The notes beneath the pieces were generated by a model. The model did not search any database and had not been told where the DNA came from. It saw nothing but the letters and a program-made list of their open reading frames with translations. From Candidatus Bealeia paramacronuclearis (GTDB lineage Bacteria; Pseudomonadota; Alphaproteobacteria; UBA9655): a stretch of DNA of 64,000 bases. The position numbers and the translations under genes are program-made. Positions 36,443 to 44,847 of this stretch are shown here, in pieces. The DNA is taken from contig NZ_JAVHWZ010000001.1 of NCBI RefSeq assembly GCF_035607555.1, positions 558,001 to 622,000 on the forward strand, given 5' to 3'. Each line of letters begins with the position of its first letter. The stretch's first letter is position 1.

Positions 36443-37846
36443 ATGTCGTTTTTTTCGTTTTTTGATGTGAGTATTTTTTGGATTTATCTTGTGGTCATCT
36501 TAGGCATTGGTATTCATGCCAGCCGCTCTGTCAAAACCTTAAATGATTATTCTTTAGGCGGTGCTAAATACTCCGCATTCTTCGTTTTTGCAACCCTTTC
36601 CGCTTCCTTTATTGGTGGGGGATTTACAATGGGGCTTTCTGAAAGTGTCTTTAAAAATGGTCTTATTTATGTGGTGGCGCTTTGGGGATTTAGCCTCAAA
36701 GAAATTCTCGTCGCTAAATTTATTGCGCCACGCATGGGCCCTTTTAAGGGAGCTATTTCCGTGGGTGATATTATGGGTCAACTTTACGGAAAAGCCGCTA
36801 AGACATTTACAGGCATTGCGGGCGCTCTCGTCTGTGCGGGAATTGCAGGCGCTCAATTCAGCGCCTTTGGTTATATCGCCCACATCTTAATTGGAATTCC
36901 TCAAGAAATGGGCGTCATTGTGGGGGCTCTTGTCGTTGTATTTTATTCCACATTGGGTGGCATGAAATCTGTGGTGATTAATGATACTATTCATTTTTGT
37001 GTTTTGATAATTTCTCTGCCCCTCGTGTTATTTTTTGGAATTAATTATGTGGGAGGATTTGAAAATCTATTTAATAACCTACCCGCAACCCATCACGATA
37101 TTTTCACTTCCCTCTCTCCTCTTGCCCTTTTTGCGATATTTTTAAGTTTCTTTTTTGGGGAAACGCTTGTGCCTCCTTATGTGCAAAGGCTTCTCATTGG
37201 AAAAACGTTGAAAGAAACCGCAAGAGGAACACTCTGGAGCGGCCTTCTTTCAATTCCCTTTTTCCTCATGATTGGAATTATAGGGCTCATTGCCTTAACT
37301 ATGTCGCCCACGCTTAATCCCAATTTGTCGCTGCCTTATGTGATTCAAAACGTGATGCCCTTAGGATTTAAAGGATTGGCAATTGCAGGAATTATGGCTG
37401 TTTTGATGTCTTCTGCGGATTCATTTTTAAATGCGGCCTCTATTTCTGCCATTCATGATGGACTTAAAGGATTTTTGAAAACGCCCCTTCATCCTCAGAT
37501 AGAATTAAGATTTACCCGCATTGCTACGTTTCTTATGGGAATGGCGGGCGCCCTTTTTGCATTACGTTCTGCTAGTGTGATTGATGTTCTTTTGTATGCG
37601 TATAACTTTTGGACACCTTTTATATTGGTGCCGTTGGTGGCTGGAATTTTAGGCTACAAAAGCTCACCTAAGACATTCTGGATCGCTAGTTTTGCAGGCG
37701 TCATCGGCATGGTGGGATGGAAATTAACAGCGGACAATACAGGTGTCTTTGATGCAGCAATTGCAGGGATTGGACTCAATTTTCTCACATTCGTGCTTTT
37801 GAACCGCAGTGAAAAATCCAAGATTAAAGCGTTCGCAAATAGTTGA
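36443..37846 (+). CDS. Sodium:solute symporter family protein
   Basis: 467 residues with about thirteen membrane helices. It opens VSIFWIYLVVILGIGIHASRSVKTLNDYSLGG, the SSS-family start. The sodium-site helix is represented by AIAGIMAVLMSSADSFLNAASI. The substrate is not readable; proline, pantothenate and sugars are family examples. Uptake from a host would fit the lifestyle. The start at 36443 follows a GGGGG ribosome site; the in-frame start at 36395 is less likely. Confidence 0.88.
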   Translation: MSFFSFFDVSIFWIYLVVILGIGIHASRSVKTLNDYSLGGAKYSAFFVFATLSASFIGGGFTMGLSESVFKNGLIYVVALWGFSLKEILVAKFIAPRMGPFKGAISVGDIMGQLYGKAAKTFTGIAGALVCAGIAGAQFSAFGYIAHILIGIPQEMGVIVGALVVVFYSTLGGMKSVVINDTIHFCVLIISLPLVLFFGINYVGGFENLFNNLPATHHDIFTSLSPLALFAIFLSFFFGETLVPPYVQRLLIGKTLKETARGTLWSGLLSIPFFLMIGIIGLIALTMSPTLNPNLSLPYVIQNVMPLGFKGLAIAGIMAVLMSSADSFLNAASISAIHDGLKGFLKTPLHPQIELRFTRIATFLMGMAGALFALRSASVIDVLLYAYNFWTPFILVPLVAGILGYKSSPKTFWIASFAGVIGMVGWKLTADNTGVFDAAIAGIGLNFLTFVLLNRSEKSKIKAFANS

Positions 37847-37914
37847 TGCTTTAAAAACGAAGGAACCCCCTTGCATCATTGAAAGTTGGACATTATAGTC
37901 CGTCTCAGAATCGT

Positions 37915-37991
37915 CGGAGTGTAGCGCAGTCTGGTAGCGCACCACGCTGGGGGTGTGGGGGTCGTGGGTTCGAATCCCGCCACTCCGACCA
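37915..37991 (+). tRNA. tRNA-Pro (GGG)
   Basis: 77 nt including encoded CCA. The acceptor CGGAGTG pairs with CACTCCG. The anticodon stem CCACG/TGTGG closes the loop CTGGGGG, giving anticodon GGG. The T loop is TTCGAAT. It lies between the two direct IS copies. Confidence 0.96.
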
Positions 37992-38083
37992 TTTAAATCA
38001 TCCACCCCCTTTTAAATCTTAATGCATCTTTAATCTCCATTTGTCATACTGCTGAAAAATAATAAAGGAATAAAGGGGTTGGT

Positions 38084-40117
38084 ATGCCATCAGACTGGAA
38101 GATCAAAGGAAAGCTGCTTTTCCAAATCATTTCGATTTTATTTATTGGCGCTGTTTTTATCGTGAGCGTCTTCGCTTTTGTCGTGCCCTCCTATCTTCTG
38201 GATGAGCTTTTGCTAATAGGTTTTAGTTTTTCAATTTTTGCCGGAATTATTCTCTATGTATCGCAATTTTTACCCCTTCTTCAGGCTTTAAAGAAGAATG
38301 AAAAAGAGGCCGCAATTGCCCTTCAAACTCAGAATGAGCTATTGGCACAACAGGCAAAGTCCTTAAAAGCGGCCTATCAGCATTCCCTCAAAAAACTTAA
38401 AACTCAAGAAGAGAGGTACGCCCTGGCGGTTAAAGGCTCCAATGAAGGTCTTTGGGATTGGAATGTGAGCGACGGCACGCTTTACTTATCGAACTTCTGG
38501 AAGGAAATATTGGGCTATCAAAAAGGCGAATTCCCGGAATCTTTTGATAATTGGAAGCTTTCCATCCATCCAGAAGACGTCCCCTTTTTTGAAAATAGTT
38601 TGCAAGAATGCTTGGAAGGCGAATCTCAACGATTTGAATGTGAATACAGAATGCGTACAAAAAATAACAGCTACAAATGGGTGCTAACCCAGGGATCTTC
38701 GATTAAAAACAAGGCTGGAAAAGTTGTGCGCATTGTGGGGTCCCAAACGGATATTTCTCAGAAGAAAAAATTTGAAGAGCAACTCTATCACGATGCCTTT
38801 CATGATTCATTAACGGGGCTTCCGAATCGCGCTCTTTTTCTCGATCGTCTTAATCAAAGCATCCTTGCCAATCAACGTAAAAAAGAATCCTCTTATTCCG
38901 TTTTATTTTTGGACCTGGATCATTTCAAAAGTGTGAACGATACCTTTGGCCATGCCGCAGGCGACATTCTCATTTTTGAGCTTGCCCGACGCATTGAAAC
39001 TTCTTGCCGTAAAAGTGATACACTCGCGCGATTTGGTGGGGATGAATTTGTACTCCTTCTACCAGAACTCACAAAGGAGGCGGATATAATTCATTTCATT
39101 GAAACTCTCCAAAAAGTGGTTAGGGAGCCAGTTGTCTTTGACAATGGGGCTTTCCATCCTTCGTGTACGATTGGCATTCTCAACGACACAAAAAATTACA
39201 CATCCGCAGAAGATATCTTAAGAGACGCGGATTATGCGCTTTACAAAGCTAAGGAAAAAGAACGGGGAACGTTTGCATTTTTTGACGAAAAGGCCCGTCT
39301 TGAGGCGGTCAGTCAATTTCATATGGAAGCGAGCCTTCAAAAAGCTCTCATGCGTGGCGAGATCTTTGTTTTTTATGAGCCCATCTTTTCTTTAAACGAC
39401 AAAAGTCTTTTAGGTTTTGAAGCACTTTTGCGGTGGCAGCATCCAGAATATGGTTATGTCGCACCTGAACTTTTTATTCCTATTGCCGAAGAAAATGAAA
39501 CGATTTTTGCTTTAAGTGAGTTTTTAATTTCTCAAAGCTTAAAGCAACTCAAAACCTGGCAGGAGATGTTTTCTCTTCCTCATTTGATGCTTTCATTGAA
39601 CGTTTCTCATCGACAAATTGAAAACGAACGCCTTTATATTACCCTTGAAAGTTCATTGTCTTTATATGATCTTGATCCCAAAACAGTTATCATTGATTTG
39701 ACGGAAAATGCAATTTTTGCCAATCGGGACAAAACCAATTGGTATCTGAAGGCCATGCAAAAGATGGGAATGCGTATTGCCATTGATGATTTTGGAGCGG
39801 GTTATGCCTCATTAAGTACCCTCAACTCTTACCCGTTTGATATTATCAAAGTGGATAAATCTTTTCTTTTGGATATTTCAAAGAAGGGCAAGCCCGACCT
39901 TGCCATGATCGACCTCATTGCGACCTTGGGACATAAGATGAAAAAAGAAGTTTGGATTGAGGGCATTGAACATGAAGACCTTTTTGAAAAAGTGATTTCT
40001 TTGGGCTGTGATTATGGACAGGGTCATTATTTGGGACGGCCACAAAATCATCATGACACGGCGACGTTTTTAGAAGCGCAAGTAGATTATCTGGGGCAAG
40101 TCGCATCTCATCCTTGA
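38084..40117 (+). CDS. PAS-GGDEF-EAL cyclic-di-GMP enzyme
   Basis: 677 residues. Two N-terminal membrane helices (about 12-34, 42-66), a coiled coil, a PAS domain with PAC end (about 108-228), GGDEF at 318-322, and EAL at 446-448. The inhibitory I-site RxxD is at 309-312. In the EAL part the usual YQP motif reads YEP, while NVSHRQ, DLTENA, DDFGAGYASL and KVDKSFL are kept. It probably both makes and breaks cyclic-di-GMP, perhaps one activity dominating. It may control Tad-mediated attachment, but nothing here proves it. Confidence 0.92.
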   Translation: MPSDWKIKGKLLFQIISILFIGAVFIVSVFAFVVPSYLLDELLLIGFSFSIFAGIILYVSQFLPLLQALKKNEKEAAIALQTQNELLAQQAKSLKAAYQHSLKKLKTQEERYALAVKGSNEGLWDWNVSDGTLYLSNFWKEILGYQKGEFPESFDNWKLSIHPEDVPFFENSLQECLEGESQRFECEYRMRTKNNSYKWVLTQGSSIKNKAGKVVRIVGSQTDISQKKKFEEQLYHDAFHDSLTGLPNRALFLDRLNQSILANQRKKESSYSVLFLDLDHFKSVNDTFGHAAGDILIFELARRIETSCRKSDTLARFGGDEFVLLLPELTKEADIIHFIETLQKVVREPVVFDNGAFHPSCTIGILNDTKNYTSAEDILRDADYALYKAKEKERGTFAFFDEKARLEAVSQFHMEASLQKALMRGEIFVFYEPIFSLNDKSLLGFEALLRWQHPEYGYVAPELFIPIAEENETIFALSEFLISQSLKQLKTWQEMFSLPHLMLSLNVSHRQIENERLYITLESSLSLYDLDPKTVIIDLTENAIFANRDKTNWYLKAMQKMGMRIAIDDFGAGYASLSTLNSYPFDIIKVDKSFLLDISKKGKPDLAMIDLIATLGHKMKKEVWIEGIEHEDLFEKVISLGCDYGQGHYLGRPQNHHDTATFLEAQVDYLGQVASHP

Positions 40118-40179
40118 ATTTGCCCAATTGAAAAATTGGCAATTGACGCCATTTATTCCTAAGAATAAAAGGAGTATAA

Positions 40180-41262
40180 CACGAGTTACGCAGTTTGCAG
40201 GAGAAGAGAGAAGAGATAAGGTGAGAGGGAATATTTATTAAATGAGAAGAAATGATGTCTCGACACAAATGCACAAAATCACTTTATCGTTCATTTTTAC
40301 AAGCCAGCAGTGTGCGCTATTCAGGGTTGGCACTTTCGGAGGTGTCACCGATTCCATTGTCGCATGACAGCGTCAATCGATGGTTGAGTTCTAGTGCATT
40401 GCGTCCGAGCGGAGTGTGGAATCTTACTCAATCTCTTATTAACAAGAAAGAACCTTGTTTTTTAGTATGTGACGATACAATTTTGGATAAAAATCGGAGC
40501 GAGAAGATAGAGCTTGTGCATTATCAGTATTCTGGGAATGCCCATGATGTTATTGCGGGGATAGGTCTTGTCAATTTGGTATGGCATGGCCTGAGGAGTC
40601 ATGACTCTATTCCTGTTGATTATCGTATTTATGATAAAGCCAGCGATGGCAAAAGCAAGAATGACCATTTCAGGGAAATGTTAAAGCTGGCTCAAGACAG
40701 AGGGATAAATCCGGATGACGTGGTTGCAGACGCTTGGTACTCGAGCTTGAATAATCTGAAGGCCATTGAATCCATAGGCTGGACATGGGTGATGGGGTTG
40801 AAGAAAAACAGGAAAGTGAATCGTGGAGAAACTCTTGAAAAGCTGGACATTCCAGATGAAGGACTGAAAGTTCACTTACGCGGATATGGATGGATTACTG
40901 TTTTCCGGTTTGTTGCCAAAAACGGTCGCACGGATTATATCGGAACCAATAGGGATAATCCCTCTCGTGATCATATTGAACTGGTCATGAAATCGCGTTG
41001 GAAAATCGAAGTTTATCATCGGGAATTAAAGCAAACATGCGGTCTTGAACGCTGTCAGTCTCGCACGGGACGAGCCCAAAGAAATCATATATTTCTTGCC
41101 ATTTCGGCTTGGATTCAAAGATTTAAAAGACGACTTGCTGGAGGCTTCTCTTTTTATCAGCAGCAGTGGGATGTTATTAAGCATGATATCTCTAGAGAAA
41201 TAACAAAACTCATGTCTTTCGCTTAGATTCCCACCCTTTTGCTGCAAACTGCGTAACTCGTG
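40180..41262 (+). mobile_element. IS701/IS4-like insertion sequence, copy 2
   Basis: 1,083 bp, identical to copy 1, with 21-bp perfect inverted repeats (40180-40200 and 41242-41262). The 5-bp target duplication TATAA lies at 40175-40179 and 41263-41267. It inserted into a TATAAT box upstream of the gene at 41288. Same orientation as copy 1, 8,003 bp away. Confidence 0.95.
40252..41226 (+). CDS. IS701/IS4-like DDE transposase, copy 2
   Basis: 324 residues, identical to the transposase at 32249 with the same DDE residues (DDT, DAW, YHRE). Intact. Identity of the whole element means both copies are recent or have been converted. Confidence 0.9.
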   Translation: MMSRHKCTKSLYRSFLQASSVRYSGLALSEVSPIPLSHDSVNRWLSSSALRPSGVWNLTQSLINKKEPCFLVCDDTILDKNRSEKIELVHYQYSGNAHDVIAGIGLVNLVWHGLRSHDSIPVDYRIYDKASDGKSKNDHFREMLKLAQDRGINPDDVVADAWYSSLNNLKAIESIGWTWVMGLKKNRKVNRGETLEKLDIPDEGLKVHLRGYGWITVFRFVAKNGRTDYIGTNRDNPSRDHIELVMKSRWKIEVYHRELKQTCGLERCQSRTGRAQRNHIFLAISAWIQRFKRRLAGGFSFYQQQWDVIKHDISREITKLMSFA

Positions 41263-41268
41263 TATAAT
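41239..41268 (+). promoter_or_regulatory. Hybrid promoter across the IS end
   Basis: TATAAT at 41263-41268 is formed by the target duplication. TTGCTG (41239-41244) in the IS end lies 18 bases upstream. This could drive the gene at 41288 from the IS terminus. The -35 match is weak (3 of 6). Confidence 0.35.
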
Positions 41269-41287
41269 AATTATTAAGGAGTTTTTT

Positions 41288-42283
41288 ATGATAATGAGTC
41301 AGTTGCGATTTTTTGTAGTGTTAGGTGCCATTATTTTTGCGTCATTTGGGGTTGATGCTGATTATATTGATGAGCAAATTGAAAAAGCATCCCTTAAAGC
41401 CAAATCCTATCAAATAACCTTCCCGCAATTGATTGAAGACAAAGACGCGAAATCGATTCTTATGTTTGCGCCCCTTGAAGACCTGATACCGCTCTTTGTA
41501 AAGCGTGAAGATATCCAAACCCAAGAAAATCGGAAAATTCTCAAAAAATGTTTTTTTGAATTAAATAATCGTGGGCATATCAACACTTGGATGGGAGTAA
41601 ACAATCGCTCATTGGTGGCCTATCGTATGCTTCAAAAAGAGCTTATTGATCAGGATGCATTTGATGAAATCTTTAATCGCGAAATTACCGAATTAATATA
41701 TGACACATCCTTTGTTTCGAGAAGATATGTAGATGCCCCCGATTTTTTTCATTACTTTCAGACGAAAAAATTAGAGATTTTCAAAAAGGCAGCAGAACGT
41801 AACCTTGGGTGGATTAGTCAAGAAACTCAAAAAGATTTGAAAGAAAGTATCAAAATTCTTGAAGATCCAAAGCTTGCGTTTCCATACTTAATCGAGAGAG
41901 GTAGAGATCATCTGAGAACTTCAAAATATGAATGTGATCGCGCTGATGAATTTTTGACGGAAAAACGAGACGCATGGCATATGCAAACCCAGAACTATGC
42001 TCAATCTATTCATTTTTTTCTCGATAATATCGAAAAATCTTTTTTCGGTTACAAAAAGGGAAAAGTGTATTTTGAGAAATTAGAACGCCGAGAAGTCTCC
42101 TTTTCAAAGGATTTCTTAGTGGAAATGGATACCCTTCGCACACGTCTTCTTAAGTTCAAAACGATGTTTTCGGAAAAAGGGGATGGTTTTATTGATAAAA
42201 AACCTTTTGAGGGTTGGTCCGATATGTATTTAAAAGGCATCAATGACCGTCTTCAAAAAATTCAGAAGCTGTTGGATTTATGA
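41288..42283 (+). CDS. Hypothetical secreted protein
   Basis: 331 residues, family not recognised. A signal peptide (MSQLRFFVVLGAIIFASFGVDAD) precedes a charged, mostly helical mature region; Cys residues are few (FFELNNRGHINTW region has one just before). AAGGAG lies 7 bases before the ATG. The IS copy ends 25 bp upstream, so its native promoter region has been split. It opens an accessory block of secreted proteins. A host-directed role is speculation. Confidence 0.6.
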   Translation: MIMSQLRFFVVLGAIIFASFGVDADYIDEQIEKASLKAKSYQITFPQLIEDKDAKSILMFAPLEDLIPLFVKREDIQTQENRKILKKCFFELNNRGHINTWMGVNNRSLVAYRMLQKELIDQDAFDEIFNREITELIYDTSFVSRRYVDAPDFFHYFQTKKLEIFKKAAERNLGWISQETQKDLKESIKILEDPKLAFPYLIERGRDHLRTSKYECDRADEFLTEKRDAWHMQTQNYAQSIHFFLDNIEKSFFGYKKGKVYFEKLERREVSFSKDFLVEMDTLRTRLLKFKTMFSEKGDGFIDKKPFEGWSDMYLKGINDRLQKIQKLLDL

Positions 42284-42378
42284 TTGGACTTTAGAGCCTT
42301 GTATTGGATCATTTTTCCCATTGTGACATTTTATACCATTTCCAAAAAATTATTAATATAATCAAAACTAAATACATT

Positions 42379-42532
42379 GTCATCCCAGCTGAGGCGGGGA
42401 TCCCTAAAATGGGAATCTCGAAAGATTATTTGAGTTTGAAATTAAAATTTAAAAAATAATGAAATAGGCCTCGCTGATCCTCGTAAATGAGAGGTTTTCT
42501 CCGTAACGGATCCCCGCCTCAGCGGGGATGAC
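42379..42532 (+). repeat. 154-bp MITE-like element with 25-bp inverted ends
   Basis: The ends 42379-42403 and 42508-42532 are inverted repeats with one mismatch, each starting GTCATCC and holding a GC-rich GAGGCGGGGATCC core. The interior is AT-rich and has no ORF. Each end can itself fold. It sits in the 324-bp gap between two hypothetical secreted protein genes. No clear target duplication is seen. The rest of that gap shows nothing. Confidence 0.75.
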
Positions 42533-42607
42533 AGAAAGGAAGGAGAAAGACTGCGTCATTTAATGGAAATAGTATTATACGATTTCGGTGCCATTCTCAA
42601 AATTAGA

Positions 42608-43033
42608 TTATTTTTCAATAATCTCAACATTACAGGCTTTTGTTGCTGGAACATTCTTTTGTATTGTAATTTTTACAGCTTTGGTTTGGGGTGTAATTTT
42701 GATTGGGTGAGGGGAACACATCCAACCAGTTGTAGTCGTTTGAGAACTATTCCGTGGAAAGAACGTAACCTTATACTTTCTGTTTTCTACGAGCTCTGCA
42801 CTTTGAGTTTGTGTCAGCACATCTTGTTTATTTTGAAACACTAAGTAGACGTTTTCTCTTTCTCTATGCTCCTTTTCATAATTAATGTCATAAAAGTTAA
42901 TGTCTGTTTTCACAAAGTCCCGTTCAACGAAGGCATTCTCATCAGCATCGTAGATGACATCTAACTTGACTACCGCCTCGAGAGAGAGAGAGAGAGAGAG
43001 AGCAGCAGCAGTGAGAAGAAGTGATTTTTTCAT
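42608..43033 (-). CDS. Secreted protein with a (CT)n tract in its signal peptide
   Basis: 141 residues. The signal peptide MKKSLLLTAAALSLSLSLEA is encoded partly by an 11-unit dinucleotide repeat (42980-43002). The mature part is beta-rich with two Cys (GWMCSPH and TKACNVE) and unknown family. Adding or losing one repeat unit would shift the frame and stop translation, so expression may switch on and off. At the present length the frame is open. GGAGG lies before the ATG. Confidence 0.65.
   Translation of the reverse strand: MKKSLLLTAAALSLSLSLEAVVKLDVIYDADENAFVERDFVKTDINFYDINYEKEHRERENVYLVFQNKQDVLTQTQSAELVENRKYKVTFFPRNSSQTTTTGWMCSPHPIKITPQTKAVKITIQKNVPATKACNVEIIEK
42980..43002 (-). repeat. 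(GA)11 simple sequence repeat inside a coding region
   Basis: Eleven GA units plus one G, read as CT on the coding strand, encoding alternating Leu and Ser. It lies at codons 11-18 of the secreted protein gene. Such tracts are classic slippage-prone contingency loci. Confidence 0.9.
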
Positions 43034-43144
43034 TTTAGATTAAGCCTCCGTAAATTTTTTATTATTCTTTATTAATACACAATTTGAAGTTTCCTGTCAA
43101 CTGGACCACCTTCTGAAAAACAGAAAGTATCACGTTAGCGAATC

Positions 43145-43266
43145 GTCATGCTGAATTTATTTGTTGCATCGCCGTTCCAGTCAGCATCTCCTTAAAAATG
43201 GCACGCAAATAAAAATATCCTGAGAAACGAGCTTTTTGGTGTCACAAGTTGATGCCTCAGGATGGC
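43145..43266 (+). repeat. Rearranged palindromic repeat
   Basis: GTCATGCTGAATTTATTT (from 43145) and CAGCATCTC (43182-43190) match the reverse complement of the 19532 element but are parted by about 19 foreign bases. Farther on, ATCCTGAG (43217-43224) pairs with CTCAGGAT (43256-43263). It fills the middle of the 375-bp gap 43034-43408, which has no gene that I can see. Confidence 0.45.
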
Positions 43267-43411
43267 ACATCTATTTAAATGATAAATTACAACTTCTTCT
43301 TAAGATAAAATTTTTCATAAGGTCTCTCTATCATAAAGATTTTCTGCTTGTAAATAAACTTTTATATGTTGTATGAAGTATGATGTTTTTTATTGTTTTT
43401 AGGAGCTTGTG

Positions 43412-44089
43412 GTGCATTCTATTTTGTTAAAAAAGTATTTTATTTTCGTAATTTGTTCGATTGTAACCTTGTCGGCAGTCTTTGGGGCTGTGAGTCAGCT
43501 GCATGCTTCTGGAAAGCCTTCTGTGGATCAAGAGGGGACGAAAAATACAAAGAAGAGGAAAATCCGAGAAAAAAGAGAAAATGAAAGTCAAAGTTTAAAG
43601 CATCAAAAGACAGAGGCGCCAAAGCAGACAATAGATGATTTGTATGCTGCGTGCGAAGAGGATGTAAGCAATATCGACTTTTATGGAAGGTATGGCTATC
43701 GGTTTCTTGCAGAAGATAAATATGAAGTCACGTGCGACAAAAATGTATCAAGTAAATTTGTTTTAACAGAGGTGCAGTTTCGAAAAAGATTGTATGGTAT
43801 TTTTAATTATTCAAAAGAAGATGCTGATCGTATTGTCGAGTGTTTGAAAAATAAAGGTTTCATATCAATTCTTGAAATTGAGTCTTGGATGGAAAGGCAT
43901 CACGCCAATGATTCTGAGGACGACACCTCTAATACAGGTTTGCTATATTCGAATATTCCCACCATTTCTGTGACTTCAGCGCCTGATGTTGCCAACTCAG
44001 CAGGTCCTGTAAGGCGTAATGTCTTGTATCTTAGAAATCCTCAGTTTTTAATCCCTGAGGCGTCTGGTCAAGTCCGTCAAAAACACTGA
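43412..44089 (+). CDS. Secreted Lys-rich protein sharing the ASGKPS start with the F-box protein
   Basis: 225 residues from a GTG at 43412 with AGGAG 6 bases before it (a GTG at 43409 is too close). The signal peptide ends LSAVFGAVSQLHA, then SGKPSVDQEG and a basic, disordered stretch (TKNTKKRKIREKREN) that could act as a nuclear-localisation-like signal if the protein reached a host. The rest is acidic and helical. Family unknown. The ASGKPS motif recurs just after the signal peptide of the F-box protein at 46841. Confidence 0.6.
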   Translation: MHSILLKKYFIFVICSIVTLSAVFGAVSQLHASGKPSVDQEGTKNTKKRKIREKRENESQSLKHQKTEAPKQTIDDLYAACEEDVSNIDFYGRYGYRFLAEDKYEVTCDKNVSSKFVLTEVQFRKRLYGIFNYSKEDADRIVECLKNKGFISILEIESWMERHHANDSEDDTSNTGLLYSNIPTISVTSAPDVANSAGPVRRNVLYLRNPQFLIPEASGQVRQKH

Positions 44090-44102
44090 GAGGTTCGGTC
44101 CC

Positions 44103-44825
44103 TTATTTCCAGCCGGTCAGAGTTAAAAACTCAAACGTTGCTACGCTATATTTATCATTTTTATACATTGAATTATAATAATTTTCAAGTTTTTTAAAGC
44201 ATGTGGGCGATTGAAAAGTTTTACTTCTTTGAAAAAGTGCATTATTCTCACCGGTAAATCTAAGATCCCGGAAAAGTGTCTGAAGAGAAGTATACTCGAC
44301 TTGAATGGAGTCGCAATCAATGACGGGTTCGTGAAATCCGGCATAAGCCATTAATTTGGGACCATCTTCAAGGCGAACAAAGGGAAGTACGTGGGGGGAG
44401 GCTCCTCCATAAAGTTCAAGTTCGGTTTTCAAAAAGCTTTCTCGTAATTCAATGAGCGTGTCACCGGCAAAAAAGGTACCCATAAAAAGGCCTTCATCGG
44501 AAAGCCAAGAACGAATGGCTTTGAGATATTGGGGAAGCTGTTCGACCCAATGGAGACACAAGCAACTGACAATCAAATCATAAGGTTTTGTGGTGGTGAA
44601 AGGTTTTAAAGGGGAGTGCGTTTCAATCTCCACTCTATTGAGAGTGACAGGCCAAAATGATAAATTCAAAACGCGGGGAAAGTTTTTCTTGATATTTGAA
44701 AGTCTTGCCGTTAGCTCTTCTTCCACGTGTTTAAAAAGGAAATTGTGTTTTTCAAAATGTGGCCGTGCACGGGCGAGCTGTAATTCTTTAATGTGTAAAT
44801 CAATAAGTGGGGGTGCATTCTCCAT
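44103..44825 (-). CDS. BioC/NDUFAF5-like methyltransferase homologue lacking the SAM motif
   Basis: 240 residues. The C-terminal part matches this group well: YDLIVSCLCLHWVEQLPQYLKAIRSWLSDEGLFMGTFFAGDTLIELRESF, ELYGGASPHVLPF, LFRDLRFTGENNAL and FEFLTLTGW. But motif I, normally VLDLGCGTG, reads RVLNLSFWPVTLN, and the N-terminus is shorter. It may not bind S-adenosylmethionine. It is convergent with the secreted protein gene and divergent from zapE (22 bp apart). Confidence 0.75.
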   Translation of the reverse strand: MENAPPLIDLHIKELQLARARPHFEKHNFLFKHVEEELTARLSNIKKNFPRVLNLSFWPVTLNRVEIETHSPLKPFTTTKPYDLIVSCLCLHWVEQLPQYLKAIRSWLSDEGLFMGTFFAGDTLIELRESFLKTELELYGGASPHVLPFVRLEDGPKLMAYAGFHEPVIDCDSIQVEYTSLQTLFRDLRFTGENNALFQRSKTFQSPTCFKKLENYYNSMYKNDKYSVATFEFLTLTGWK

Positions 44826-44847
44826 CGCTTTTATATAAAATGATTAG

